A DNA stretch of 52,954 nt. Source: Anaerotignum sp. (GTDB lineage: Bacteria; Bacillota; Clostridia; Lachnospirales; Anaerotignaceae). The notes under the pieces were generated by a model. That model was not told the origin of the DNA. It made no database searches and worked only from the letters and a program-made list of their open reading frames with translations. The position numbers and the translations under genes were made by a program. Within the stretch, counting starts at the first letter, position 1, and every line of letters starts with the position of its first letter. Below are positions 40,138 through 49,426 of this stretch, piece by piece. The stretch covers positions 1 through 52,954 of the forward strand of contig NZ_DAOUQB010000022.1 of the NCBI RefSeq assembly GCF_030625865.1, given 5' to 3'.

Positions 40138-42666
40138 ATGAAAACATTACAGTTAAAGAAAGATCTTTTTTGGGCTGGTATTTTAGATAAAGATTTACGC
40201 GTGTTTGACATTATTATGATGACAGAGTTCGGTACAACCTATAACTCTTATATTTTAAAGTGCGGAGATAAAAATGTTCTTTTTGAAACGGCAAAAGCAA
40301 AGTTTTGGGATGAATATGAGGAGGCATTGTCTGAAAAGCTGAATATTGAAAATATTGATTATATTGTAGTTGACCATACAGAGCCGGATCATGCCGGTAG
40401 TATTGTAAATATTATTGAAAAATGCCCTCAGGCAAAAATCATTGCAACACCCACGGCAATTGGATTTTTGAAACAAATTGTAAACCGTGATTTCTATAGT
40501 ATTCCTGTAGAAAATGAATCGGAATTGCGCATTGGTGATAAAACTTTGCGTTTTTATTCTCTGCCAAATCTTCACTGGCCTGATAGTATGTATTCCTACG
40601 TTGTTGAGGATAAAGTTTTGGTAACCTGCGATTCTTTTGGTTCTCATTATGCCCATGAAGGCATTTTAAGAAGCACCGTAACGGATGAAGAGGGCTATAT
40701 GCGTGCTACAAAGTATTATTTTGATAATATCTTAGGACCTTTTAAACAGCCATATCTGACAAATGCCTTAGAAGTGGTAAAATCATTAGAGATTGATATG
40801 ATTTGTCCAGGTCATGGGCCTGTTTTGGATAGTCATATAGACGAATTAATTGGAATTTATGAACAATGGTGTAAAATTCCCACCAATGATAAAACAACTG
40901 TTGTCATTCCCTATGTAAGTGCCTATGGATATACAGGCCAACTGGCAGAAAAAATAGCAGAGGGTATTCGTGAAAGTGGCGATATTGACGTAAAAATTTA
41001 TGATATGTTAACTGCGGATGCATCTGCGGTATTAGGAGAACTTGCAGCGGCAGATGGATTTTTACTTGGCACACCAACCATTTTAGGGGAGGCCTTAAAG
41101 CCAATTTGGGATTTGACCACTTCTTTGTTTGCTCCTGTTCATGGTGGTAAGCTTGCCGGAGCCTTTGGTAGCTATGGATGGAGCGGTGAAGGGGTTCCCC
41201 ATTTGACAGAAAGGTTGAAACAGCTTCAAATGCGTGTAGTTGACGGTTTTCAGGTACGTTTTAAGCCTTCGGAAAAGGAATTTTTGGAGGCATACGAATT
41301 TGGATATTGCTTTGGTGAAAAAGTGCAGCAAAAAAATGTACCGGCAAAGCCAAGCGGAAGAAGTACCTTGGTTAAGTGTTTGGTATGCGGTGAGATCTTA
41401 GATTCTTCCATGGAACGTTGCCCTGTTTGCGGCGTAGGGCCTGAAAATTTTGTTCCTGTGGAAATGGAAGAAGTAATCTTCCAAAAAGAAAGCGACGAAT
41501 GCTTTGTTATTTTAGGTGGCGGTACAGCAGCTTTGAATGCTGCAAAATCCATTCGTAAACGGAATAAAACTGCGGAAATTACTATGATTTGTGAAGAAAA
41601 TGAGTTGCCCTATGACAGACCAATGCTGACAAAAAGTATGTTTGGGGCAATCAGCAATGGTGCGATTGCCAGTGAGGAAAAAAATTGGTATACAGAGAAT
41701 CAGATCACATTGAAATTAGGGGTAAAGGCTGAAAAATTAGATTCCGAAAAGAAAGAGGTTGTTCTTTCTGATGGGGAAGTATTAGTTTACGACAAATGTA
41801 TTTATGCCTTAGGTTCCTATAGTTTTGTTCCTCCTATTAAGGGCAGAGAGCTTACGGGTGTTACAGCGATCAGATCCATTGCCGATGTAGAAAAGGTAAA
41901 CCTTTGGGCCAAGGGTGCAAAGTCGGCAGTTGTGATTGGCGGCGGCGTATTAGGCCTTGAGGCTGCTTGGGAATTGAGAAAGCAAAAACTGGAAGTAACA
42001 GTTTTGGAAGGTGCACCGGCACTTTTGGCAGGAAAAATTGATGGTGTAACAGCGGACATGCTTACAAAAATTGCAAATGACCAGGGAATTCGCATGGTAA
42101 TCGGAGCAAAGATTTCCGAGATTAGTGGTGATTCTAAGGTTGACGGTGTAATATTGGATGGCGGAGAAAAAATCCCCGGAGATTTGGTTATTATTTCTAC
42201 CGGTGTTAGAGCTAATATTGCTTTGGCAACAGAGGCGGGAATTACCTGTGAACGTGCTGTGGTAGTGGATGAGTTTATGCGTACCAGTGCGACGGATGTT
42301 TATGCTTGCGGAGATTGCGCTCAGTATCAAGGTCTAAATATAGCTATTTGGCCTGTAGCATCTGAAATGGGAAGAATTGCAGGAGCAAATGCAGCGGGAG
42401 ATAGTTTGACCTTTGGAACAAAGACTTATGGTGTAACCTTAGCAGCAATGGGAACTACGCTATTTGCTATGGGTGATGTAGGCAGTAAGGAAGGCAAGCG
42501 TTATAAGACTGTAGAAATAAAGGATGAAAGAAAAGGCATTTTGGAAAAATATTATTTCCTAAACAATATCCTTTGTGGTGTAATCCTTTTGGGAGATACT
42601 TCAAAAATTGGCGAATCCACACTTGCAGTGGAAGAAAAGAAAAATTTTGGAGAATTTTTTAACTAA
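40138..42666 (+). CDS. Flavodiiron protein fused to rubredoxin and an NAD(P)H oxidoreductase
   Basis: One 842-residue chain. Residues 1-248 are a metallo-beta-lactamase diiron domain with all ligands: His80, Glu82, Asp84, His85, His146, Asp165, His226. Residues about 252-395 are a flavodoxin FMN domain (PYVSAYGYTGQLA, SYGWSGEG). Residues 412-442 are a short rubredoxin-type knuckle (Cys414, 417, 428, 431). Residues about 455-842 are an FAD/NAD(P)H pyridine oxidoreductase (VILGGGTAALNAA, VVIGGGVLGLEAAWELR, DVYACGDCAQY) like NADH:rubredoxin reductase. The chain could pass electrons from NAD(P)H to O2 or NO unaided. GAAGGAGGG precedes the ATG. Confidence 0.95.
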   Translation: MKTLQLKKDLFWAGILDKDLRVFDIIMMTEFGTTYNSYILKCGDKNVLFETAKAKFWDEYEEALSEKLNIENIDYIVVDHTEPDHAGSIVNIIEKCPQAKIIATPTAIGFLKQIVNRDFYSIPVENESELRIGDKTLRFYSLPNLHWPDSMYSYVVEDKVLVTCDSFGSHYAHEGILRSTVTDEEGYMRATKYYFDNILGPFKQPYLTNALEVVKSLEIDMICPGHGPVLDSHIDELIGIYEQWCKIPTNDKTTVVIPYVSAYGYTGQLAEKIAEGIRESGDIDVKIYDMLTADASAVLGELAAADGFLLGTPTILGEALKPIWDLTTSLFAPVHGGKLAGAFGSYGWSGEGVPHLTERLKQLQMRVVDGFQVRFKPSEKEFLEAYEFGYCFGEKVQQKNVPAKPSGRSTLVKCLVCGEILDSSMERCPVCGVGPENFVPVEMEEVIFQKESDECFVILGGGTAALNAAKSIRKRNKTAEITMICEENELPYDRPMLTKSMFGAISNGAIASEEKNWYTENQITLKLGVKAEKLDSEKKEVVLSDGEVLVYDKCIYALGSYSFVPPIKGRELTGVTAIRSIADVEKVNLWAKGAKSAVVIGGGVLGLEAAWELRKQKLEVTVLEGAPALLAGKIDGVTADMLTKIANDQGIRMVIGAKISEISGDSKVDGVILDGGEKIPGDLVIISTGVRANIALATEAGITCERAVVVDEFMRTSATDVYACGDCAQYQGLNIAIWPVASEMGRIAGANAAGDSLTFGTKTYGVTLAAMGTTLFAMGDVGSKEGKRYKTVEIKDERKGILEKYYFLNNILCGVILLGDTSKIGESTLAVEEKKNFGEFFN

Positions 42667-42676
42667 AAAGAAAAAT

Positions 42677-42704
42677 GGGGACATCTTTCGATGTCCTCTT
42701 TTTT
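42677..42704 (+). terminator. Terminator after the flavodiiron fusion
   Basis: Stem GGACATC / GATGTCC with loop TTTC and a T-rich tail, about 12 bp past the stop. Confidence 0.75.
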
Positions 42705-42730
42705 GTGTGAACATTACAAATGAATGAAAA

Positions 42731-42756
42731 AGGCACCTCCTATTTTATGAGGTGTC
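42731..42756 (-). terminator. Terminator after the MBL hydrolase gene
   Basis: Stem CACCTC / GAGGTG followed on the minus strand by CCTTTTTC, about 12 bp beyond the minus-strand gene's stop. Confidence 0.65.
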
Positions 42757-42767
42757 TTTTGTTTACA

Positions 42768-43490
42768 TTAAAGCTTTTTCCATTCTGATTTTAATTCAGC
42801 CAAAAGTTCTTCCTTTGTCTGTGGGGGATGATGTCCTTTGATGGCTAGGCGAAAATCAATTTTCTCTATTTCGTCAATGTATGCTGTTAATAAGACCTTA
42901 TCATAAAACCATTCTTCTCCTTGAATAGCAGAACAATAGGAGTCACCCAAAAAGATAACCCCATCCTGAGGAATGATAAAAACCACAGAGTCTCTGCAAT
43001 GAGGAGATACGATTTCCCTTAATATACAGGTGACGTCTCCCAAATCAATGGTCATAGAGCCGTTAAAGCTAATTTCAGCAGTTTTTACTTTTATGTCACT
43101 GCGGTGACTATATTCCCTACGGATATGGGTGTCAGAAAAAACAGAGTCCTCTCCCGTTTTCAAACGATTTTTCATGGATTCTTCATCCCATGCCCAATGG
43201 GACATTTTTTCCAATTCTTTATTTGTTTTTCCCCCGGCAATGGTAGCGGTTTTTGTTGCCCAAAGACCAAAGCTATGATCCCAATGGGCATGGGTTAAAG
43301 AAAGATAGCGAGGATGGGGAAGCTTATTTTCCTGCAACTTTTCTATAAAGTGATGATAATGGGCTGCAGAATTACCTGCATCCATCATAAATCCACCTTT
43401 TTCCCCTCTAACATATCCCAGGGCTGGGCGATCTGTTTCGGGATTGTGCTCCATAAAATAAATGTGTTCCGATATTTTCATGAATTTCAT
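42768..43490 (-). CDS. MBL-fold metallo-hydrolase
   Basis: 240 residues from ATG 43490 (AAAGGAATT upstream; an ATG ten codons earlier has no site). The metallo-beta-lactamase signature LTHAHWDHSFG supplies HxHxDH at about 70-75. Later metal ligands are in VSPHCRDSVVF and FLGDSYCS, with the terminal KGHHPPQ. Compact single-domain form, cytoplasmic. The family covers glyoxalase II-like and many other hydrolases; the substrate cannot be assigned. Convergent with the flavodiiron gene. Confidence 0.85.
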   Translation of the reverse strand: MKFMKISEHIYFMEHNPETDRPALGYVRGEKGGFMMDAGNSAAHYHHFIEKLQENKLPHPRYLSLTHAHWDHSFGLWATKTATIAGGKTNKELEKMSHWAWDEESMKNRLKTGEDSVFSDTHIRREYSHRSDIKVKTAEISFNGSMTIDLGDVTCILREIVSPHCRDSVVFIIPQDGVIFLGDSYCSAIQGEEWFYDKVLLTAYIDEIEKIDFRLAIKGHHPPQTKEELLAELKSEWKKL

Positions 43491-43621
43491 ACTGGAATTC
43501 CTTTCTGTTGTCATTCTCAATACGAAAGTACCGCTTATTTTATAAAAATAAACGGTACTTCTATCTCTTTCAGTATATCGTCTTTATTAAGGAAAAAGCA
43601 ATAGTAAACAAATATTATTTT

Positions 43622-46600
43622 TTATGCAGTAACATTTTTTTGTTTTTTCTGCTTATTCTGTGCTTTTAAAGCTTTTTTAGCTTTTTTGTTTTCCTTTTTC
43701 TGTTTCCGACGCGTTTTTCTCTCATTCATCCAAGTATATACAACAGGAATAAAGATCAGGGTTACAATGGTAGAGAAAGCAAGACCGAAAATAACACCGA
43801 TGGCTAAACTTTGCATCATTTCGCTGCCTTCTTTGACGCTTAATGCCATGGGAAGCATACCTAAAACTGTAGTCAGTGTAGTCATTAAAATGGGGCGTAA
43901 ACGTCTGGGGCCTGCTGTTATCAAAGCATCATAGCAGCTTAGGCCACGTCCCATGAGCTGATTTACGTAATCAACCAATACGATGGCATTATTTACAACC
44001 ATACCCACCAGCATAACAAATCCCATAAGGGCGGGCATAGTTACGGTGTGCCCTGTTACGAACAGACCTAAGATACCCCCTGTAATTGCCAAAGGCATGG
44101 AGAACATGACAATGAAAGGATATCGTACGGATTCAAACTGAGAAGCCATAATCATATATACCAATAAGATGGCAATTACCATACATAACATCAGACTTCT
44201 AAAGGAATCCATCATCATTTCCATACTTCCGGAATAGCCATAAGTGCAACCTTCGGGGAAGTTATAAGAAGCCAAGGCTTGATCCACCAGTTTTTGTGCT
44301 TCACTACCGCTTAAGTCAGGCGTGTTGGCACTAATGGTGATATAGTTCTTTTGGTTTTCACGGGAAATGGAAGTTGCACTTTCTGTAACTTCAATGCTGG
44401 CAACATCCGAAAGAGGAATCTGGCTGCCTGTTGCAGAGGTTACTGTTAAATTATCCAAATCTGTAAGGTAATTCAGTTCTTTTGTATCATAGCGAAGTAC
44501 CACATCTAATTCCGTTCCGTCTATTTTATACTTGGTTGCTGTAGAACCGGAGATTGCTGTATTCAAAGCGCTGGCGATGGAGGATGCAGTAATTCCATAA
44601 TGGGATGCCTTACTTCGATCTATTACAACTCTTGCTTCGGGTACAGTGTTACCTGTGGAGCTTTCTACATCAGTAAATCCATCAATATTACTGATCAGAT
44701 CTACAATGTCATCTTCAATATCCATGAGAACTTGATTATCATAGCCATAAACATTAAAGGTTACATCAGAACCGCCCATATTGCCCATTGCTGAGTCAGA
44801 AGCGGATACAGATAATTCGATTCCTGGAATATCCCCTAAAAGGGTTTTAATTTCTTCGCAGACTTCTTCGGTACTGCGATCTCTTTCCCCTTGCCCAACC
44901 AAATTCATATAAATACTTGCAATAGAGCTATTGGTGGACATGGAGTCAGCACCGATATTGGCATAAACGGTTTCAGCCTCGGGGATAGTTTGAAGGCGAT
45001 ACAGTGCTTCTAAAACAACTTCTTCTGTGGTATCCAAGGTGGTTCCGTTGGGCAGGGTGATGGAAATATTGGCAGTACCTTCGTCCATTTGTTCCATGAA
45101 GTCCATGCCGGTGAAAGGTACTGTTGCCAAGCTGCCGATAAAGATTAGCAGAACCAGAAGTACTGTTTTTTTACGATGAGCCAACGACCAGCGCAGTACG
45201 TTTTCATAAAACTGGGTGATACGATCCAACGCTTTATCCCATATGGTAAGGGCAGAAGAAAATTTACTGTATTTACGTAATTTAGTTTTCCTGTCTTTTT
45301 GCAACATTAATGCGCAGGCCATAGGAACGAAGGTTATGGCAACGAAAAGGGAAGACAGTAAGGCAAAGGTAACAGAGAAAGACAGGTTTTGCAAAAGCTG
45401 TCCTACGGAACCTTTTACGAAAGCAATGGGCAAGAAAACCGCTACCGTTGTTAAAGTAGAGGCGGTAATTGCCATGGTAACTTCCTTTGCACCGATTTCT
45501 GCCGCTTCCTTAGGGGTATAGCCACGCTCATAATACTGATAAATACTATCCAAAACAACGATAGAGTTATCAACCAGCATACCTATACCAATGGCGACAC
45601 CACCCATGGAAATGATATTTAGCGACATATCCGCTAAATACATCAAGGCAAAGGTTGCCAATATTGATGTAGGTATGGATACGGCAATAATACCGGATGT
45701 AATAGGGTTCTTTAAGAACAACAACAATACAAAGAATGCAATGATTGCACTTAAAAATGCCGTTTGCGTTACATTTGAGATAGAATCCTTGATATAGCTT
45801 GAGGTATCCATAACAATGCTAATTTTAAGCTCAGGATATTCATTTGAAAGCTTATTTATTTCTTTTTGAAGTTTATCACTTGTTTTAACCAAGTTTGCCG
45901 TAGACTGCTTATTTACGGCGATTAGCATACCCTTTTGGCTGTTAACATAGGAGATGGAAGTTTTGTCTTTTTCCACTTCTTCTACCTTTGCTACATCGCT
46001 TAGCTTAATAATTGCCCCAGAGGGTGTTGCAATGGGCAAATCATTGATTTCTTCAATGGAAGAGAACTGACCCATGGTACGTACCTGTACTTTGCTTTCA
46101 CCCTGAGAGAGGGTGCCTGAAGGCAGGTTCATATTTTCTGCGGCTAAAATTTGAGAAAGGGTACTGGTGGTCAGGTTATAACCAGCTAATTTGCTGGGGT
46201 CAACAGTAATACGCACTTCTTCTTCAATACCCCCATATGTATTAATAGAGGCAACCCCTTCAATACGCTCCAAACGGGGAAGAATATCATCTTCCAATAA
46301 GTCGTTCAGAGAATTTAAGTCAAGAGTATCTGATGTAGCGCCCAAATAAATGGGGACAGCGTTCATATCTATTTTAAATATAACGGGATCATCAACATCA
46401 TCAGGCAGTGCGTATTTGGTACGGTCTAATACGTCTCGTAAATCCAAGGACGCCATATCAATATCCGTACCATCAACAAATTGTACCACGATCATAGAAC
46501 TGTCAGAATTGGACATTGAAGTAATGGTATCCACATTATTAACGGTACCAAGTGCTTCCTCCAGAGGTTTTGAAACAAGGTTTTCAATTTCTTCGGGGCC

Positions 46601-46759
46601 TGCGCCCACATAAGTGGTACTAACTAAAACAACGGGTATGTCTACGTTAGGCATCAAGGATAGGTTTAAGCTAGAATAAGCTACAATACCGGCAATTAAT
46701 ACCATCAAAGATACCATGATTGTGGTAACAGGCCGGCGGATGGATAGTCTGGACAACAT
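43622..46759 (-). CDS. RND-family efflux transporter (AcrB/HAE1-like)
   Basis: 1045 residues. Twelve membrane helices in two repeats around large extracytoplasmic domains (N-terminal RRPVTTIMVSLMVLIAGIVAYSSL; TM4 MGGVAIGIGMLVDNSIVVLD; second half RKKTVLLVLLIFIGSLATVPF and MGFVMLVGMVVNNAIVLVDYVNQ). TM4 keeps one of the two acidic residues that carry protons in AcrB (VDN for VDD). The tail is Lys-rich (KKENKKAKKALK). Drug or lipid export by proton antiport is the family role. The adaptor gene is 3 bp upstream in the same operon; no outer-membrane channel is expected in a Firmicute. Confidence 0.95.
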   Translation of the reverse strand: MLSRLSIRRPVTTIMVSLMVLIAGIVAYSSLNLSLMPNVDIPVVLVSTTYVGAGPEEIENLVSKPLEEALGTVNNVDTITSMSNSDSSMIVVQFVDGTDIDMASLDLRDVLDRTKYALPDDVDDPVIFKIDMNAVPIYLGATSDTLDLNSLNDLLEDDILPRLERIEGVASINTYGGIEEEVRITVDPSKLAGYNLTTSTLSQILAAENMNLPSGTLSQGESKVQVRTMGQFSSIEEINDLPIATPSGAIIKLSDVAKVEEVEKDKTSISYVNSQKGMLIAVNKQSTANLVKTSDKLQKEINKLSNEYPELKISIVMDTSSYIKDSISNVTQTAFLSAIIAFFVLLLFLKNPITSGIIAVSIPTSILATFALMYLADMSLNIISMGGVAIGIGMLVDNSIVVLDSIYQYYERGYTPKEAAEIGAKEVTMAITASTLTTVAVFLPIAFVKGSVGQLLQNLSFSVTFALLSSLFVAITFVPMACALMLQKDRKTKLRKYSKFSSALTIWDKALDRITQFYENVLRWSLAHRKKTVLLVLLIFIGSLATVPFTGMDFMEQMDEGTANISITLPNGTTLDTTEEVVLEALYRLQTIPEAETVYANIGADSMSTNSSIASIYMNLVGQGERDRSTEEVCEEIKTLLGDIPGIELSVSASDSAMGNMGGSDVTFNVYGYDNQVLMDIEDDIVDLISNIDGFTDVESSTGNTVPEARVVIDRSKASHYGITASSIASALNTAISGSTATKYKIDGTELDVVLRYDTKELNYLTDLDNLTVTSATGSQIPLSDVASIEVTESATSISRENQKNYITISANTPDLSGSEAQKLVDQALASYNFPEGCTYGYSGSMEMMMDSFRSLMLCMVIAILLVYMIMASQFESVRYPFIVMFSMPLAITGGILGLFVTGHTVTMPALMGFVMLVGMVVNNAIVLVDYVNQLMGRGLSCYDALITAGPRRLRPILMTTLTTVLGMLPMALSVKEGSEMMQSLAIGVIFGLAFSTIVTLIFIPVVYTWMNERKTRRKQKKENKKAKKALKAQNKQKKQKNVTA

Positions 46760-46762
46760 ATT

Positions 46763-47884
46763 TTATTCCTCCTTTGCCGTATCTTCTGCAATGTTTTCAG
46801 CAGTATTTTCAGCAGGATCAGCCTGGTTGGCAATAGAAACCTGTTCGCCGTCGGAAAGGTATGTTTGACCACGGGTTACTATCTGTGCACCTTCGGGTAA
46901 ATCAGAAGTAATCTGAATGGTTTCGCCGGTTTCAATACCGGTGGTTACAGGTGTTTTCTTCGCAATATCACCTTCTACGATATAGACATAGAATTCACCA
47001 TTTTTGGTAAGGACTGCATCTCTAGGTAATATTATTGCATCATCAGCTTTTTCTTTTACGAAGTTAACATCAGCCAACATACCGGATTTAATGGCACCAT
47101 CTTTATTGTCTAGTTCAACTTTTACAGAATATGTACCGGTTTGGCTGGAAGCCGGGCTAATGGTTGAGATTTTTCCGATTAAAGGGGTATCTGAAACAGC
47201 ACTCATGGTAACTTGAACCTTATCGCCAACGTGAATTACATTAATCGCTTGTTCGGAAACACCTACTTCAACTTTGATGGTAGAAAGATCCATAATGACA
47301 TAAGCAGGAGTGGTTTGGCTGGCAAATCCGCCTCTTTCCACATTTCTGCTCACGATTACACCGGACATGGGGGAAGTAACAGAGCAGTCGTTAATTTGTT
47401 TCTTCAAAATGTCCAGGTTTACTTCCAAAGATTCAATATTTGCTTTTGCTGATTCATAGGATAATTTAATTTGATCCATCTCTGTTTGGGAAATAATACC
47501 CCCTTGGAAAAGAACCTTGTTGTTATTATAGGTTTTTTCGGCATTTTCAAGGTTTAGCTTAGAAACATTATAGTTTGCTTCTGCACTACGTAACTGATCG
47601 TTTAAATCGGAGGAATCCACTGTAAAAAGAACTTGATTTTCCCTTACAGTATCCCCAACTTCAAAGAAATAGTTCATAACTTCCCCTGGAATCGTGGGGA
47701 CAACGGAGATTTCTTTTGAAGCAGCAGCTTTTCCAGAATAGGAAAAGTCATTAGAAATTGAGTCTATGCCAACGGCAGCGACTTCAACAGTTCGTAATAC
47801 GGTTTCTTCTTCCTCACTAGCTCCATTGGCACATCCTGCCAAAAGAACACTACAAAGGCATAGAATGATTAACTTTTGGTTCAT
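46763..47884 (-). CDS. RND membrane-fusion adaptor lipoprotein
   Basis: 373 residues. A lipoprotein signal with lipobox LLAGC (Cys18), then a biotinyl-lipoyl half (ISVVPTIPGEVMNYFFEVGDTVRENQVLF), a long alpha-helical hairpin (about 105-165), the second lipoyl half (SVTSPMSGVIVSRNVERGGFA) and a beta-barrel/membrane-proximal end. It links the RND pump to the outer face. Its start overlaps the marR stop by 4 bp, so translation is coupled. The acidic Ala-rich tail (AENTAENIAEDTAKEE) is low complexity. Confidence 0.94.
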   Translation of the reverse strand: MNQKLIILCLCSVLLAGCANGASEEEETVLRTVEVAAVGIDSISNDFSYSGKAAASKEISVVPTIPGEVMNYFFEVGDTVRENQVLFTVDSSDLNDQLRSAEANYNVSKLNLENAEKTYNNNKVLFQGGIISQTEMDQIKLSYESAKANIESLEVNLDILKKQINDCSVTSPMSGVIVSRNVERGGFASQTTPAYVIMDLSTIKVEVGVSEQAINVIHVGDKVQVTMSAVSDTPLIGKISTISPASSQTGTYSVKVELDNKDGAIKSGMLADVNFVKEKADDAIILPRDAVLTKNGEFYVYIVEGDIAKKTPVTTGIETGETIQITSDLPEGAQIVTRGQTYLSDGEQVSIANQADPAENTAENIAEDTAKEE

Positions 47885-48360
47885 TTTTTAGTTCCTCCTG
47901 TTGATAATATTTGAATGATTGTATTTAAATGCTCATAAAGAGTCAACTTAGTTTCATCGTCAAAAGAATCAAAGTAGCTGCTGGTTATTTTCATAAGGGC
48001 GTTTTCGGTAGCTTGTGCAGCAGCATTCCCTTTTTCCGTTAGATGAAGATAAATTTTACGTCCATCATCGTTTTTTGTGGCACATTCTTTTTTTAAATAA
48101 CCTTTTTCAACCATTTTTGCAATACTTAAAGATGCACTGCTTTTACTTAGGCAAAGGGCATCAGATATTTGAGAAACCGTATTTAAACCAAAATCTCTAA
48201 TGCAGATTAGGGAATGGAATTGTTGTGTAGTTAATCTTGTTTCGGCTCCTTTCCCATTTGCACTAAATACTTCCACTAAATGAAGCCTGCCCCAATAAAC
48301 TAAGTTTGTGTTTAATTTAATAAAAAGCGCGGCAATTTGTTTGCCACTGATATCAGACAT
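47881..48360 (-). CDS. MarR-family repressor of the RND operon
   Basis: 159 residues from ATG 48360 (GAGGGG 8 bases upstream; an ATG nine codons earlier lies before that site). Winged helix: LTTQQFHSLICIRDFGLNTVSQISDALCLSKSSASLSIAKMVEKGYLKKE, with wing KNDDGRKIYLHLTEKG. First gene of marR-adaptor-pump. A 21-bp imperfect palindrome overlaps its promoter, pointing to autoregulation relieved by an unknown ligand. Confidence 0.92.
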   Translation of the reverse strand: MSDISGKQIAALFIKLNTNLVYWGRLHLVEVFSANGKGAETRLTTQQFHSLICIRDFGLNTVSQISDALCLSKSSASLSIAKMVEKGYLKKECATKNDDGRKIYLHLTEKGNAAAQATENALMKITSSYFDSFDDETKLTLYEHLNTIIQILSTGGTKK

Positions 48361-48394
48361 TAAAGGAACCCCTCTTTCAACTTGCAATATGAAA

Positions 48395-48426
48395 TTAATT
48401 TTATGATAAAACTAACTCCGTGTCAA
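48395..48426 (-). promoter_or_regulatory. Promoter and probable MarR operator
   Basis: On the minus strand, -35 TTGACA (48426-48421), a 17-bp spacer and -10 TAAAAT (48403-48398). An inverted repeat with halves TTAATTTTAT and ATAAAACTAA (48395-48415, one centre base, 9 of 10 matching) covers the -10 and half the spacer. Binding there would block RNA polymerase. Confidence 0.75.
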
Positions 48427-48653
48427 TTGCTTTGTGTAATTATTTTATTAAGAATTTTTAAAGATTTTAATTTGTTTTTAAAACCGAACCAAACAAGTTA
48501 GTGCTGAGTTTTTATGGGTGCAATAGGAATAAAAAAAGCGAATTCGTTTTTTTGATATTTATTGAAGAAAGGAAAAGGCTAAGAAAATTATTTCGCAAAA
48601 ATTGATTTTGTGATTTTTTTCTAATTTTATTTTTTAACTAAAAATTGGGTATA

Positions 48654-48689
48654 AAAAAAGAATTGACAGATTTCTATCAATTCTTTTTT
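48654..48689. terminator. Terminator after rubrerythrin
   Basis: Arms AAAAAAGAATTGA and TCAATTCTTTTTT with a loop of about 11 bases; T runs suit both strands. The surrounding gap (48427-48726) shows nothing else. Confidence 0.75.
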
Positions 48690-48726
48690 AAAATTCATTT
48701 CCTGATAAATAGGGGAAACGTGAGTC

Positions 48727-49266
48727 TTAGTAGTTTTCAGCAACCAGACGGAAGTAAGCCTGAGGGTGATTACATACAGGACAAACCTTAGGAGCATTCT
48801 TACCTACAAATCTGTGTCCGCAGTTTTCACAATGCCATACAGTTTCTTCTTCTTTTGCAAATACTGTGTCATTTTTCAGGTTTTCTAAAAGCTGACGATA
48901 TCTTGCTTCATGTTCTTTTTCAATTTTACCAACTGCTTCAAAAAGATATGCAATACGATCAAAGCCTTCTTCTTTTGCTTCTTTTGCAAAGTTAGCATAC
49001 ATGTCGGTCCATTCGTAGTTTTCACCTAAAGCAGCATCCAACAGGTTTTGCTCTGTGGAAGGTACATCACCTTCGTGCAACAGTTTGAACCAAATTTTTG
49101 CATGTTCTTTTTCGTTATTTGCTGTTTCGATAAAAAGGTCTGCAATTTGTTCATAGCCTTCTTTTTTTGCTTTGCTTGCATAATATGTATACTTATTTCT
49201 TGCTTGAGATTCACCGGCAAATGCAGCCATTAAATTCGCTTCTGTTTTAGATCCTTTTAATTCCAT
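48727..49266 (-). CDS. rbr: Rubrerythrin
   Basis: 179 residues. An N-terminal ferritin-like four-helix diiron domain with ligand motifs [21 protein letters not shown], and [14 protein letters not shown], then a C-terminal rubredoxin knuckle ([24 protein letters not shown]). It reduces hydrogen peroxide to water in anaerobes using rubredoxin-delivered electrons. Normal length. GGAGGTG precedes the ATG. Monocistronic, with its own strong promoter. Confidence 0.96.
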   Translation of the reverse strand: MELKGSKTEANLMAAFAGESQARNKYTYYASKAKKEGYEQIADLFIETANNEKEHAKIWFKLLHEGDVPSTEQNLLDAALGENYEWTDMYANFAKEAKEEGFDRIAYLFEAVGKIEKEHEARYRQLLENLKNDTVFAKEEETVWHCENCGHRFVGKNAPKVCPVCNHPQAYFRLVAENY

Positions 49267-49319
49267 AAAGACACCTCCGAAATATTTTAAATTATATTAA
49301 CTTCTCTTTTATGTAATAT

Positions 49320-49348
49320 ATTATATATTAAATAATAATGATTGTCAA
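49320..49348 (-). promoter_or_regulatory. Promoter of rubrerythrin
   Basis: On the minus strand, a consensus -35 TTGACA (49348-49343), a 17-bp spacer and a consensus -10 TATAAT (49325-49320). No operator-like palindrome was identified. Confidence 0.85.
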
Positions 49349-49426
49349 CTAGTAAAGGATAAATTTTTCCTTTTTTTTATAAAAGGAAAGTGGTGTCCCT
49401 TTTGGGGATACCACTTTTCAATCTAT

